DNA of 64,000 nt from Streptomyces sp. NRRL S-646 (GCF_000720765.1 NZ_JODC01000004.1:186001-250000), one strand, 5' to 3'; positions 16,446 to 25,201 are shown, counted from the stretch's first letter. Translations and numbers: made by a program. Notes: generated by a model from the sequence alone, not told the origin.

Positions 16446-16640
16446 AGGCCGCACGAGTTCCTCCGGCGAACCCCGCCGGGACGCGTGGCCTCCGCCGAGT
16501 CCGGTGCGCCCTCGTGGCAGCCGGAGCCGGGGACCCAACCGAACGACGGGGTGAATCGGCCCAACTGCCCGCCCGGGCAGGGGCCGTAGGGCATGCCTTC
16601 CGGAACCGACCGCCCGAACCCGACAGCTAACTCGGTAGGC
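16446..16640 (+). promoter_or_regulatory. c-di-AMP riboswitch (ydaO/yuaA leader)
   Basis: The untranslated leader shows the landmarks of the ydaO class in order: CGCACGAG then CGGCGAACCCCGCC near 16450-16480, CCGGGGACCCAA near 16526-16540, GACGGGGTGAATCGG near 16545-16560, AGGGC then CCTTCCGGAACCGA near 16588-16610, and the terminal CCCGAACCCGACAGCTAA followed by CTCGGTAGGC ending near 16640. These leaders bind cyclic di-AMP and in actinobacteria usually precede cell-wall hydrolase genes such as rpf and NlpC/P60, as here. The gene start follows 25 bases later behind AAGGAG. Confidence 0.92.
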
Positions 16641-16665
16641 GGAGTACGGAAGGAGTACGGCTCCC

Positions 16666-18168
16666 ATGGCGCCGGATCGACCATCGCGCACCGGAGGCTT
16701 GGGCCTGCCCGGTATGCGCAATTCCGCTCTCGCGACGGCCGCCCTCACCTCGGTGGCCCTGTTCTCGCAGACCGCCGACGCCGCACCGACGACGGGGGAC
16801 GAGGGCCCGAGCCGCGAAGCCGTCCGGCAGCGGGTGAGCAGCCTCTACGACCAGGCCGAGTCCGATACCGGCAACTTCAACTTCACCCGGGCCCAGTTGA
16901 TGGGGACGCGGCCGCCCGCGGCGCCGGCCCGCGAGCGTGGCCGCTCGGACCCGGCACTCGACTCGGTGTCCCGGCGTTGGTTCGACGGAGTGCGTGCGTC
17001 GCTGGGTCCGACGGTGCCTGCGGTGCTGCCGGCCGACCGTACGTCGGCCCGCCAGGCCGAGCCGCGACCCCCGCGCCCGGCGGACAGCCGTACCTCCGCC
17101 CTTGAGCTGGAGGCGACCGTCCGGCCCGTGGCGGAGCTGCCCTCCGCGGGGTCCCGTCCGGTGGCCGAATTGACCGCCGGACCCACGGCCGCACTCCCCG
17201 CCGTCCCGCAGCCCCGCCAGGAGGCCGCCCCCGCGCTGCCCGCGGCGGCCCCCGAGTCGAAGCAGACCTCCCTGCGCAGGTCCAAGGAGCAGAGCCAGCG
17301 CAAGATCGCGGCGGCCAGCGAGCTGCTGTACCGGTACACCGCGCGGCAGACCTCCGCACCGCGCCCGGCTGTTGAGGCCATGCCGGCCCAGCTTCCCTGG
17401 CAGGACCAGGCGGAACAGACCCCCCGGGCGAACGAGGAGGCCTGGCGGCTGCAGCAGCCGACGGTCCTCGACACGGGCGCGCCCCCGGCCGGGGAGCAGC
17501 GCATACAGCCGTCCGTCCTCAACTCCGGCGTAACCCCGGCCGGGGATTGGCGCACCCAGCCTTCCGCTCTCGACACCGGCGTACCCGCGGTCGGGGAACA
17601 GTTCATGCAGCCGTCCGTGCTCGACACCGGGGTACCCGCGGTCGAGGAGTGGCGTATGCAGCCGTCCGTCCTCAACTCCGGCGTAACCCCGGCCGGGGAT
17701 TGGCGCACCCAGCCGTCCGTCCTCGACACCGGCATACCCCAGGCCGGGGGATGGACCATGCAGCCCTCCGCCCTGGACACGGGTGTGCCCGCCGTCGGTA
17801 CCTCCGCCGTCACCAAGGCCGACAGGGCGATCGACTTCGCCCGTGCACAGATCGGCAGGCCGTGCCTGTGGGGTGCGGTCGGGCCGGAGTCGTACGACAA
17901 CGCCGGGCTCACCCAGGCCGCCTGGCGGGCTGCCGGGGTCACCCTGCCACGCACCACGTACGAGCAGGCGAGCGCCGGCACGGTGATTCCGCTCGCGGAG
18001 AGCCGCCCCGGAGACCTGATCTTCTTCAACGACAACTTCAGCCACGTCGGCATCTGCACCGGCAACGGTTTGATGATTCACGCGCCCGGCCCGGGCGCGG
18101 TCATCCGCGAGGACTCGGTCCACTACGCCGGCGAAGCCGCCGTCCGTATCGCCGTACGTCCCGCGTGA
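16666..18168 (+). CDS. Secreted NlpC/P60-like protein lacking the catalytic cysteine
   Basis: A 500-aa protein with a signal peptide (NSALATAALTSVALFSQTADAA, cleaved near residue 40). A helical, Pro/Ala-rich middle includes a basic coiled-coil stretch (RRSKEQSQRKIAAASELLYR), then seven 17-residue repeats (residues 264-382) and a C-terminal NlpC/P60 domain (residues 388-500). The domain keeps the fold markers (ARAQIGRPCLWGAVGPESYD, RPGDLIFFND) and both histidine positions, His460 in SHVGI and His472 in MIHAP. The nucleophile site, normally DCSGL, reads DNAGL with Asn412 replacing Cys, so endopeptidase activity is not expected. It is controlled by the upstream c-di-AMP riboswitch. It may bind peptidoglycan or regulate active paralogues (inference). 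Confidence 0.9.
   Translation: MAPDRPSRTGGLGLPGMRNSALATAALTSVALFSQTADAAPTTGDEGPSREAVRQRVSSLYDQAESDTGNFNFTRAQLMGTRPPAAPARERGRSDPALDSVSRRWFDGVRASLGPTVPAVLPADRTSARQAEPRPPRPADSRTSALELEATVRPVAELPSAGSRPVAELTAGPTAALPAVPQPRQEAAPALPAAAPESKQTSLRRSKEQSQRKIAAASELLYRYTARQTSAPRPAVEAMPAQLPWQDQAEQTPRANEEAWRLQQPTVLDTGAPPAGEQRIQPSVLNSGVTPAGDWRTQPSALDTGVPAVGEQFMQPSVLDTGVPAVEEWRMQPSVLNSGVTPAGDWRTQPSVLDTGIPQAGGWTMQPSALDTGVPAVGTSAVTKADRAIDFARAQIGRPCLWGAVGPESYDNAGLTQAAWRAAGVTLPRTTYEQASAGTVIPLAESRPGDLIFFNDNFSHVGICTGNGLMIHAPGPGAVIREDSVHYAGEAAVRIAVRPA
17455..17811 (+). repeat. Seven tandem 51-bp coding repeats
   Basis: Seven consecutive units of exactly 17 codons encode variations on QPSVLDTGVPAVGEQFM. Units 2 (17506-17556) and 5 (17659-17709) encode the identical peptide QPSVLNSGVTPAGDWRT, suggesting recent duplication or conversion of a three-unit block. 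The units are Pro/Gly-rich and probably form an extended wall-spanning linker. Confidence 0.92.
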
Positions 18169-18216
18169 GATCAGGGACGCCGGACGAGGCGTGACACCAA
18201 CAGCTCGATGAACTGC

Positions 18217-18244
18217 GAGGCCGCCGACGGAAGTCGGCGGCCTC
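18217..18244 (+). terminator. Intrinsic terminator-like hairpin after the NlpC/P60 gene
   Basis: A perfect 12-bp stem, GAGGCCGCCGAC paired with GTCGGCGGCCTC, around a GGAA loop, 49 bases after the stop codon. The following CTCGTTGTT is only weakly T-rich, as is common in Streptomyces. Confidence 0.75.
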
Positions 18245-18347
18245 CTCGTTGTTCGTCACGGGCACCCTCCTCATCTCGGCCCGGGGCACGGTCCCTGCGC
18301 GCCGCCCGCCGACATCACGGCATCCAGTGACGCATGCACGGGCTCGG

Positions 18348-18391
18348 TGAAATGTTTCAGCCATGCCCTGACATGCCGATGAAACGATTCG
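18348..18391. promoter_or_regulatory. Two LacI-type operator-like palindromes
   Basis: TGAAATGTTTCA at 18348-18359 and TGAAACGATTCG at 18380-18391 lie 32 bases apart, about three helical turns. Both resemble the TGAAACGTTTCA operators of LacI-family sugar regulators. They precede a decayed sugar-binding lipoprotein gene, so they are probably a relic of a carbohydrate-transport promoter. Confidence 0.5.
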
Positions 18392-18416
18392 TAGCTTGAG
18401 CCGTCCCATTTAGAGT

Positions 18417-19708
18417 CGCCGCCTGGCCGCCGCCCTCGCCGCCGCAGGGATCGCATTCGGAACGGCCGCCTGTGGCTCCGGTTCCGGGGGCGCCGGTTCC
18501 TGCGACCCGAACACGCTCGAAGTGTGGACCCGGAGCAATCCGGACGACGCCGCCACCTACGACCGTGTCTTCGCCACCTTCACCAGGAAGACCGGCATCA
18601 AGATCGACTACCAGCCGGTCATCACCTTCGACCAGCAGCTCCAGGCGCGTGCCTCCACCAGGGACCTGCCGGACGTGATGATCAACGACACGGCGCTGAT
18701 GGGCAGTTACCAGAGCCAGGGCCTCCTCAAGCCGATCGACCCCGCCTCGATCGCGGGCCACGAGCAGATCAGCGACCGGTCCTGGGCCTCCACCGTGGGC
18801 CTGGACGGCAAGCACTACGGCATCCCGTACTCCCGCCAGGCGCAGACCCTGATGATCCGCACGGACTGGCTGAAGAAGCTGGGCCTGCAAGCGCCGAAGA
18901 CCTGGCAGCAGATGCTCGCCGTCGCCAAGGCCTTCGCCGACCGCGACCCCGACGGGGACGGCAAGAAGGACACCTACGGCATCGTCGCCCCCGGCAGCGC
19001 ACAGAACGGCTACGCCGCCTGGTGGGGCGCCAGTTTCCTGTGACAGGGCGGCGCGCAGATCATCGAGCGCGACGGCAGGGGCGGCTACCGCCCCGCGATG
19101 GACTCGGCGGCCGCCGTACGGACCGTCACCTGGATGAAGGACAACCTCTTCTGCGGCGCCAAGGGCGTCCTGCAGCCCGGCGCCGTCAGCGCCATCACCG
19201 GCACCGCCACCAACTTCCAGGACGGCAACGCCGGGATGTACATGACCGGCCCGTACAACATGACCACCTTCGACCAGACGGTCGGCAAGGACAAGTACGA
19301 GGTCGTCCCCGCACCCGCGGGCCCGGCCGGCTCCGACGTACTGGCCGACGGCGAGAACGTGTACTTCGGCGCCAGGACCGGAAAGAGCAGGCAGGAGAAG
19401 GCACTTGCCGCCTTCCTCGTCTCCGCCGAGGGCCAGCGGATCGCCATGACCAGCGTCGACGGCCACCGGCCCGTCGTCCGCATCCCCACCAACACCACGC
19501 TGGATGCGGCCAGGGTGCGCGGCGACGCGCGCTGGAGTGTCGTACAGAAGGCGTACGAGAGGGCGTCGCAGCAGTTCCCCAACGCGCCCGACTTCGCACC
19601 GATCAAGCAGGACACCGCAGACACCCTCAACGCCCTCTTCACGTACTGCACGGTGGCGTCAAGTCGATCTCGGATGCTATGCGTACGGATCCGCCCGCGT
19701 CGGACTGA
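18417..19708 (+). pseudogene. ABC sugar-transporter solute-binding lipoprotein, broken
   Basis: The translation is a clear family 1 extracellular solute-binding protein: signal and lipobox (RRLAAALAAAGIAFGTAACG), then LEVWTRSNPDDAATYDRVFA and YQPVITFDQQLQARASTRDL, PDVMINDTALMGSYQSQGLL, GIPYSRQAQTLMIRTDWLKK, and DGENVYFGARTGKSRQEKAL. Three lesions are visible. There is no start codon between an in-frame TAG at 18411 and the lipobox. An in-frame TGA at 19041-19043 lies between SFL and QGGAQ, where relatives probably have Trp. A frameshift near 19640 separates TLNALFT from the natural tail VKSISDAMRTDPPASD, which ends at 19708. No permease genes follow. Confidence 0.88.
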
Positions 19709-19940
19709 GCCGTGCGGGGCCGCCGGTCCCCCGCGCCGGCGGCCCCGCACGGTGTGGGGATCCCGGCGTCCTCCCCAAGCGCCGGGACTCCCCCGCTGCG
19801 GCTGCCGTGGCGCCGATGTGCTGGAGTACATCCGAGAACGTCGTTGTTGCTCCCCAGAGTGCTCGAATGCAGTCTGGAGCAGCGAGCGGCGTCGCCGGTA
19901 TGGGTACAACTGCGTACGCGGCGGACGAGCGGAGAAGAAC

Positions 19941-20723
19941 GTGGCACAGGTGCCGGGCGGGGCCCACGAACGCATGCTGTCGGTGGCCGTCGCCGCCCTC
20001 AACGAGCGTGAGCCGGAGCGGCTGTGGCCGCTGCTGGCCAGCGCCCTGCCCGGCCTGTGCGGCGGCGAGACCCTGATCTACAAGCTCGACGACTGGAACG
20101 AGGCCGAGGGCACCGTCGGCATGCCGTCCGAGGTCGCCGTCGAGTTCGACGGGCTCGGGGAGGAGGACCTCGGACTTCTGCGCGCGGGTTTTCCGTTCGC
20201 GGACCACTACGCGGGCGGGCGGGACAGGACTCCCCTCACGGCGCGCGGGGCCGCCGGCGCCGCATGGTCCACGAGCCCGACCGCGCGGCTGATCGGCGAC
20301 ATCATGGACGCGGACCACGTGCTGGCGATTCCGCTGCCCGAGACGACCACGCCGATCACCGGATGCATGGTCTACCGCTCCGGTGGGGACTTCACCGACG
20401 ACCATGTCCGCCTGGCCCGGCAGTTGCAGCCGCTGCTGGCGGCGGTGGAGCAGCAACGGCAGCTCCTGGAGCGCTGGAAGCGGACGGCCGCCCCGGAATC
20501 CGCCGGCGGACCGGCAGTGGACTGCCCTCTCACTCCCCGGGAGATGACCGTCCTGCTCCTGCTCACGGACGCCCTGACCGCGGCCGCGATCGGCCGACGG
20601 CTCGGCATATCGGACCGTACGGTCCACAAGCACGTCGAGAAGATCTACCGCAAACTCGGCACCCGTGACCGCATCAGCACGGTCCTGCGGGCCCAGCAGC
20701 TGGGGCTGGTCCCCACGCCGTGA
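19941..20723 (+). CDS. LuxR-family regulator with N-terminal sensor-like domain
   Basis: A 260-aa protein; the GTG at 19941 follows GGAGAAG. Residues 15-165 look like a GAF/autoinducer-binding-style domain (CGGETLIYKLDDWNEAEGTV, HVLAIPLPETTTPITGCMVY). Residues 190-255 are the LuxR helix-turn-helix (LTPREMTVLLLLTDALTAAA, IGRRLGISDRTVHKHVEKIY, RKLGTRDR). There is no receiver domain, so it probably responds to a ligand or a protein partner. It stands alone between two pseudogenes; targets unknown. Confidence 0.85.
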   Translation: MAQVPGGAHERMLSVAVAALNEREPERLWPLLASALPGLCGGETLIYKLDDWNEAEGTVGMPSEVAVEFDGLGEEDLGLLRAGFPFADHYAGGRDRTPLTARGAAGAAWSTSPTARLIGDIMDADHVLAIPLPETTTPITGCMVYRSGGDFTDDHVRLARQLQPLLAAVEQQRQLLERWKRTAAPESAGGPAVDCPLTPREMTVLLLLTDALTAAAIGRRLGISDRTVHKHVEKIYRKLGTRDRISTVLRAQQLGLVPTP

Positions 20724-20738
20724 CCCGCGGCGGCGCGG

Positions 20739-21205
20739 TCAGGGCTGTCGCGCGCGGTACAGGTCGCACAGCAGTGGGATCTCGGCCGGGGTGCAGTACT
20801 TCCGACCGTGTCGAGCGCCGCGTCGCCGCTGGTCAGCAGTGCCTTGCGCCAGGCCGTGACACCGGCGTCGAAGGCGGCGACGGCCGCTGCCGCGTCCCCG
20901 CCGACGAGGTGGGCGTCCCGGGTGAGGCTGTGGCCGCCTGCCGTGTGGTCGGCACGGAGGGTCAGCATCTCGCTCAGGTGGCTCAGCCGCCACGCGATGG
21001 TGGTGAAGGGCGGCGGCCAGGGATGCGGATACGACGCCGCGTCACGTCCCCAGTCCCCGTCCGCGGCGCCGGCCAGCAGGGTGGCGCGCGGCCCCGGCCC
21101 GTCCGCCCGCCGCCGGACCGACCAGCCGTCCGGCACCGGCTCCCACAGATACTCCTCATCGGTCATGGGCCCGACCTCGGTGTCCGAGCCGTCTCCGCTG
21201 TCCAT
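20739..21205 (-). pseudogene. DinB-superfamily protein with internal deletion and frameshift
   Basis: From the ATG complementary to 21203-21205 the sequence reads like a DinB/mycothiol-transferase protein (TDEEYLWEPVPDGWSVRRRA, PHPWPPPFTTIAWRLSHLSE, ALLTSGDAALDTVG). Near 20800 the frame shifts directly into the C-terminal helix (TPAEIPLLCDLYRARQP, stop at 20739). The intervening segment, which in relatives carries the WWVNxExxHHGAEI metal-binding part, is missing, and the usual N-terminal helix is also shortened. The His triad cannot form, so the product is inactive if made. Confidence 0.75.
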
Positions 21206-21430
21206 CACCGGCCCGGTCAGGCGGGCGGCAGACGCCCGCAGGCGAAGTCGAACCGCTCCAGCAACGAAGCCGGGCGAGACGCGGTCACCGACACTCCCAT
21301 GGCGGACTCGTGGACGCACGGCGCAGGCATGAACCGACCGGCTAGCCTGGCACGACCGGCGCACCTCCGGCCTCTCCTTTTCTGAGGGCAGGTTCTGCGG
21401 CGACAGGTTCCCGATGACAGGGAGTCGGCC

Positions 21431-21862
21431 ATGAAGCCGAACCGCTCCATCCCTTCCGCGACTGTCATCCCCGTCCTGATCTACCCCGATGTACGCGCGG
21501 CGGTCGCCTGGCTCAATGCGGCCTTCGGGTTCGTGGAACGGGTACGGATCGGCGAGCACCACCGCGCCCAGCTCAGCTTCGGTGACGGCGCCGTGATCGT
21601 CGGGGACACCCGCAAGGACCGCCGTCCCCCGCGCCCCGGCGAGGTCACGCACTCGGTGACGGTGCGCGTCGACGACGTCCGCGCCCACTGCGCGCAGGCC
21701 CGGGCACACGGCGCACGCATCGTCATGGAACCGACCGACTTCGAGTACGGGGAACGCCAGTACACGGCCGAGGACCTCGCGGGCCATCAGTGGACGTTCT
21801 CGCAGACGCTCGCGGACATCGCGCCGGAGGAGTGGGGCGGGCAGACGGTCTCGGCCGACTGA
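21431..21862 (+). CDS. VOC (glyoxalase/bleomycin-resistance fold) protein
   Basis: A 143-aa protein; the ATG at 21431 follows GGGAG. It shows the two beta-alpha-beta-beta-beta halves of the VOC fold: VIPVLIYPDVRAAVAWLNAA with FGFVERVRIGEHHRAQLSFG, then HSVTVRVDDVRAHCAQARAH with IVMEPTDFEYGERQYTAEDL and GHQWTFSQT. The C-terminal GHQW/Y-type ending resembles the PhnB-like subgroup. Possible metal ligands are His54/His55 and Glu near the end. Substrate unknown. Confidence 0.88.
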   Translation: MKPNRSIPSATVIPVLIYPDVRAAVAWLNAAFGFVERVRIGEHHRAQLSFGDGAVIVGDTRKDRRPPRPGEVTHSVTVRVDDVRAHCAQARAHGARIVMEPTDFEYGERQYTAEDLAGHQWTFSQTLADIAPEEWGGQTVSAD

Positions 21863-21886
21863 GGACCCCGGCCCGGCCGAGGAGCG

Positions 21887-23440
21887 TCAGCCCGGCCCCG
21901 GCCCCATCCCGCCCTTGAGGCGTTCCAGGTCGGAGGGGCGGACCTGGATGACGATCAGGGCGATCAGGGCGGCGACGACGGTGAAGATCGCTGCCATGAT
22001 GAAGGCCGCGGAGATCCCGGACGTGAGCACGTGGTCGGACCAGGGGCTCGGGAGCTGTCCGGTGTGCTTGAAGCGCAGGCGTTCGGCCGGGGTAGCCTGG
22101 GCCAGGAAGCGCGGTATCTGCTTGTGGGCCTCGTTGGTGCTGGCCGTGCCGAACATGGTGACCAGGATGGACAGACCGAGTGAACCGCCCACCTGCTGGG
22201 TGGCGTTGAGGAGCCCGGAGGCCGCGCCGGTCTCCTGGACGGGGACGTTGGACAGCGCCATGAGGGTCAGCGAGACGAACTCCATGCCCATGCCCAGGCC
22301 GAAGACGCAGATCGGGCCGAGGATGCTGCCCGCATACGTGGAGTGGACGTCGGTCAGCGTCAGCCAGGCCAGCCCGGCGGCGGCGAGAACGGCGCCGACC
22401 ACCATGAAGGGTTTGGGTCCGAACCTCGGCAGGAACCGCGAGGCGAGCGCCGCGCCCACGGCGATGACCACGCTGACCGGCAGGAACGCGAGCCCGGCCT
22501 GCAGCGGGCTGAAGCCCAGGACGTCCTGCACGAACAGCGTGAGGAAGAAGAACATGCCGAAGATCGCAGCGGCCAGGCTCAGCATGATGCCGTACGTGCC
22601 CGCGCGGTTGCGGTCGGCGAACATGTGCAGCGGGGTGATGGGCTGCCGGGATCCCCGCTCGACGAGAATGAACACCGCGAGGACCACGATGGCCGCGGCG
22701 AACGAGGCCACTGTGAGGGCGTCCCGCCAGCCCTCCTGGGCGGCTCTGATGAAGCCGTACACCAGCAGCACCATGCCCACGGTGGAGGTCAGCGCGCCGG
22801 CGATGTCGAAGTGGCCGGGGTGGCGTTCGGATTCCTTGATCCAGCGGGGTGCGGCGAGGGCGATGAGCAGGCCGATCGGGACGTTCACGAACAGCACCCA
22901 GCGCCAGTTCAGCCACTCGACGATCATCCCGCCGGCGAGCAGCCCGATGGCGCCGCCGCCCGAGGAGACCGCGGCGAAGACCCCGAAGGCCCGGTTGCGT
23001 TCCGGGCCTTCGCGGAAGGTCGTGCTGATCAGGGCGAGGGAGGTCGGGGAGGCGATGGCGCCGCCGACTCCCTGGAGGGCGCGGGCGGCGAGGAGTTCAC
23101 CGGAGTTCTGGGCGAGCCCGCCCAGCAGCGAGGCGAGCGCGAACAGCAGCACCCCGAAGACGAACATCCGCCGCCTGCCGAGGATGTCGCCGGTACGCCC
23201 GCCGAGCAGCAGCAGGCCGCCGAAGGTGAGGGTATAGGCGTTGACCACCCAGGACAGGCTGGTGGTGGAAAAGTTCAGGGCGCTCTGGATGTGCGGCAGT
23301 GCGATGTTCACGATGGTGATGTCCAGGACCACCATCAGCTGGCACGACGCGATGACCAGCAGCGCCATGCCGTTTCCGCCGCCGCCCGGTTCGCGGGTGG
23401 CGGCCTGTGATGCGGAGGTCGGCTGCGGGCTGCTGCTCAT
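21887..23440 (-). CDS. MFS drug-efflux transporter, DHA2 (14-TM) family
   Basis: About 517 aa from the ATG complementary to 23438-23440; a GTG at 23452 in frame is an alternative. It has a disordered N-terminus, then 14 predicted helices. Motif A is GGRTGDILGRRRMFVFG between TM2 and TM3, the TM1 motif is VVLDITIVNIALPHIQ (LDxTIVNVALP-type, typical of EmrB/QacA), and motif C lies in TM5 (SSGGGAIGLLAGG). It would export cationic or hydrophobic drugs using the proton gradient. A complex set of inverted and direct repeats upstream (23514-23561) probably controls it. Confidence 0.92.
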   Translation of the reverse strand: MSSSPQPTSASQAATREPGGGGNGMALLVIASCQLMVVLDITIVNIALPHIQSALNFSTTSLSWVVNAYTLTFGGLLLLGGRTGDILGRRRMFVFGVLLFALASLLGGLAQNSGELLAARALQGVGGAIASPTSLALISTTFREGPERNRAFGVFAAVSSGGGAIGLLAGGMIVEWLNWRWVLFVNVPIGLLIALAAPRWIKESERHPGHFDIAGALTSTVGMVLLVYGFIRAAQEGWRDALTVASFAAAIVVLAVFILVERGSRQPITPLHMFADRNRAGTYGIMLSLAAAIFGMFFFLTLFVQDVLGFSPLQAGLAFLPVSVVIAVGAALASRFLPRFGPKPFMVVGAVLAAAGLAWLTLTDVHSTYAGSILGPICVFGLGMGMEFVSLTLMALSNVPVQETGAASGLLNATQQVGGSLGLSILVTMFGTASTNEAHKQIPRFLAQATPAERLRFKHTGQLPSPWSDHVLTSGISAAFIMAAIFTVVAALIALIVIQVRPSDLERLKGGMGPGPG

Positions 23441-23513
23441 AGCGTGTCGCACTCGGCGTCAGTGAACGGTTCCGTCCACTGTGGCGTCTACCGTTCGACC
23501 GTACGCCCCTGTC

Positions 23514-23561
23514 GTGACCGTCACCACTTGATTGACTCGGTGACGGTTTACACCGGTTTAC
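23514..23561. promoter_or_regulatory. Inverted and direct repeats upstream of the MFS gene
   Basis: ACCGTCACC (23517-23525) and GGTGACGGT (23539-23547) form a perfect 9-bp inverted repeat with a 13-base spacer. Inside it GTGAC-C-GTCAC is itself palindromic (23514-23524). CGGTTTAC occurs twice, at 23544 and 23554, a 10-base period. The block lies between the kinase stop (23577) and the MFS start and could be a repressor operator, a terminator for the kinase operon, or both. Confidence 0.5.
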
Positions 23562-23576
23562 CGCGAGTCGAGCGGC

Positions 23577-24506
23577 TCAGGAGCGGGTCTTGTGGGTCAT
23601 GGCGAACTCGTCGGCCTCCGGCAGGTCGAACTCCCCGTGGTCGCTGCCCAGCCCCTGCGCCACCAGTGCGGCCGCGGCGCTGCCCAGTACGGCGGCCTCG
23701 CGCGGGGTGCGGCCGAGGCTGATGCCGCGTATGAATCCTGCCGAGAACGCATCGCCGCAGCCGGTGGTGTCGACGACGTCGACCTCGAAGGCGGACACCG
23801 TTTCCGTGCCCTCTGCGGTCACCAGGAGCGCGCCGTCGCCGCCGCAGGTGACGGCGACGAGGCCCGCCCCGGCGGCAAGGAGCTTCTTCGCGCCGGTCAC
23901 GAGATCCTGCTCCTCGCTGAAGCCGAGGACCTGGTCGTCGTTGGGGAGCAGATAGTCGACGTGCGGGAGCAGCGGTTCGATCTGGTCGAAGGTGCCCAGC
24001 TCGCCGGGGGCGAGGAGGTCCACGGAGGTGACGACGTCGTGTTCCTTGGCGTGCGCCAGGATGCGTGCGGCGACATCGGCGCCGATCAGCTCGGGGCCGC
24101 CCAGGTGGAGGTGGCCGGCCTCGGCCACCTCGTCCCAGGGCACGTCGTCGAGGCCGTAGGTGATGTTGGCGCCGAGCAGATGGAGCGAGGGGCGGTCGCC
24201 GTTGGGGCGGATGGGCAGCACGCTCGCGGAGGTCGAGGTGTCGACACGGCGGACGAGCAGCCCGGTGTCGATGCCTGCCCTGTTGAGGAGCTGGACGAGC
24301 ATGTCGCCGGTCGGGTCGGCGCCGATCGCACCGGCGGTGCGCACCGAGGCGCCCAGCTTGGCGAGGGTGAGGGCGGTGCCGCCGGCCGTCCCGGCGGCGG
24401 TCATCCGGATGTCGTCGACGAGGGTCGCGCCCTGACCCTCGGGTATCTCCTCCACCGGCCGTACCAGTACGTCCAGTACATGCACGCCCATCGTGACGAC
24501 CTTCAT
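23577..24506 (-). CDS. PfkB-family carbohydrate kinase
   Basis: A 309-aa ribokinase-fold sugar kinase. PfkB signature 1 lies around TAAGTAGGTALTLAKLGASV (about residues 36-55). The anion-hole and catalytic signature 2 is DTTGCGDAFSAGF with the catalytic Asp of GCGDAF. It would phosphorylate a sugar or nucleoside with ATP. Its ATG overlaps the stop of the aldolase gene by four bases (ATGA), so the pair is coupled: kinase and class II aldolase are consecutive steps of a sugar catabolic route. No isomerase is present, so the sugar (for example a deoxypentose or ketose) cannot be named. Confidence 0.88.
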   Translation of the reverse strand: MKVVTMGVHVLDVLVRPVEEIPEGQGATLVDDIRMTAAGTAGGTALTLAKLGASVRTAGAIGADPTGDMLVQLLNRAGIDTGLLVRRVDTSTSASVLPIRPNGDRPSLHLLGANITYGLDDVPWDEVAEAGHLHLGGPELIGADVAARILAHAKEHDVVTSVDLLAPGELGTFDQIEPLLPHVDYLLPNDDQVLGFSEEQDLVTGAKKLLAAGAGLVAVTCGGDGALLVTAEGTETVSAFEVDVVDTTGCGDAFSAGFIRGISLGRTPREAAVLGSAAAALVAQGLGSDHGEFDLPEADEFAMTHKTRS

Positions 24507-25189
24507 CGCTCTTCCTCCTGCGCGGATGGTACGGGGTGGGTGGTGCCGTAGTTGCGGGCGATCGCGGCCTCGATGACTGCGAGTTGCTGCTGTTCGTCCA
24601 GGGCGCGGGGCGCACGGAGCGCGGCCGCGTGCTGGTACACACCGCAGGCCCACTCCAGCAGCAGGGCGTGCTCCACCGCCTTGTCGAGGGTCGGCGCGTG
24701 GGTGAGCGCGCCGTGGTTGGCCATCAGTGCGGCGCTGCGGCCCTCCAGCGCGGCGAGCACCGACTCGGCGAGTTCGGGGGTGCCGAAGGTGGCGTACGGC
24801 GCGACGCGGACGGTGCCGCCGAGAGCGAGCAACTGGTAGTGGACGCACGGCAGTTCGTCGAGGACCAAGGAGAGCGCGGTGGCCATCGGTGCGTGGGTGT
24901 GGACGACCGCGCCGGTGCCGTAGCGCCGGTAGACGCCGAGGTGCAGGTCCAACTCCGAGGTCGGCTCCAGGGTTCCGCCGACGATTCTCCCGTCCAGGTC
25001 GACCAACGTCACCTGGTCCGCGGTGAGTTCGGCGAGCACCGCCCCGGTCGCGGTGATCGCGACCCGCTCCCCCACGCGCACGCTCACGTTCCCTGCCGTA
25101 CCGATGAGCAGGCCCTCGGCCCCCAGGCGGCGGCAGGCGTCCGCCACGGCGGCCCGCTCCCGCCCGAGCGCCGTGCTTGAGTCGGTCAT
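24503..25189 (-). CDS. Class II aldolase/adducin-family protein (fuculose-phosphate aldolase type)
   Basis: A 228-aa protein of typical length for FucA/RhaD-like aldolases. The Zn site is HTH in GAVVHTHAPMATA plus the later His in LMANHGALTHA. The catalytic acid is the Glu of LEPTSELDLHLGVYRRYG. The N-terminus GTAGNVSVRVGERVAITATG matches the family phosphate-binding GNxSxR loop. It would split a ketose or aldose 1-phosphate into DHAP and an aldehyde after phosphorylation by the PfkB kinase encoded next. It is the first gene of the two-gene operon and starts 13 bases from the TetR operator. Confidence 0.9.
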   Translation of the reverse strand: MTDSSTALGRERAAVADACRRLGAEGLLIGTAGNVSVRVGERVAITATGAVLAELTADQVTLVDLDGRIVGGTLEPTSELDLHLGVYRRYGTGAVVHTHAPMATALSLVLDELPCVHYQLLALGGTVRVAPYATFGTPELAESVLAALEGRSAALMANHGALTHAPTLDKAVEHALLLEWACGVYQHAAALRAPRALDEQQQLAVIEAAIARNYGTTHPVPSAQEEER

Positions 25190-25201
25190 GTGCGGGACCG
25201 T

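Noticed and set aside
19041..19043. Programmed TGA recoding (selenocysteine) in the sugar-binding protein
   Set aside because: No SECIS-like context was evident, the position is not catalytic, and the gene has two further lesions.
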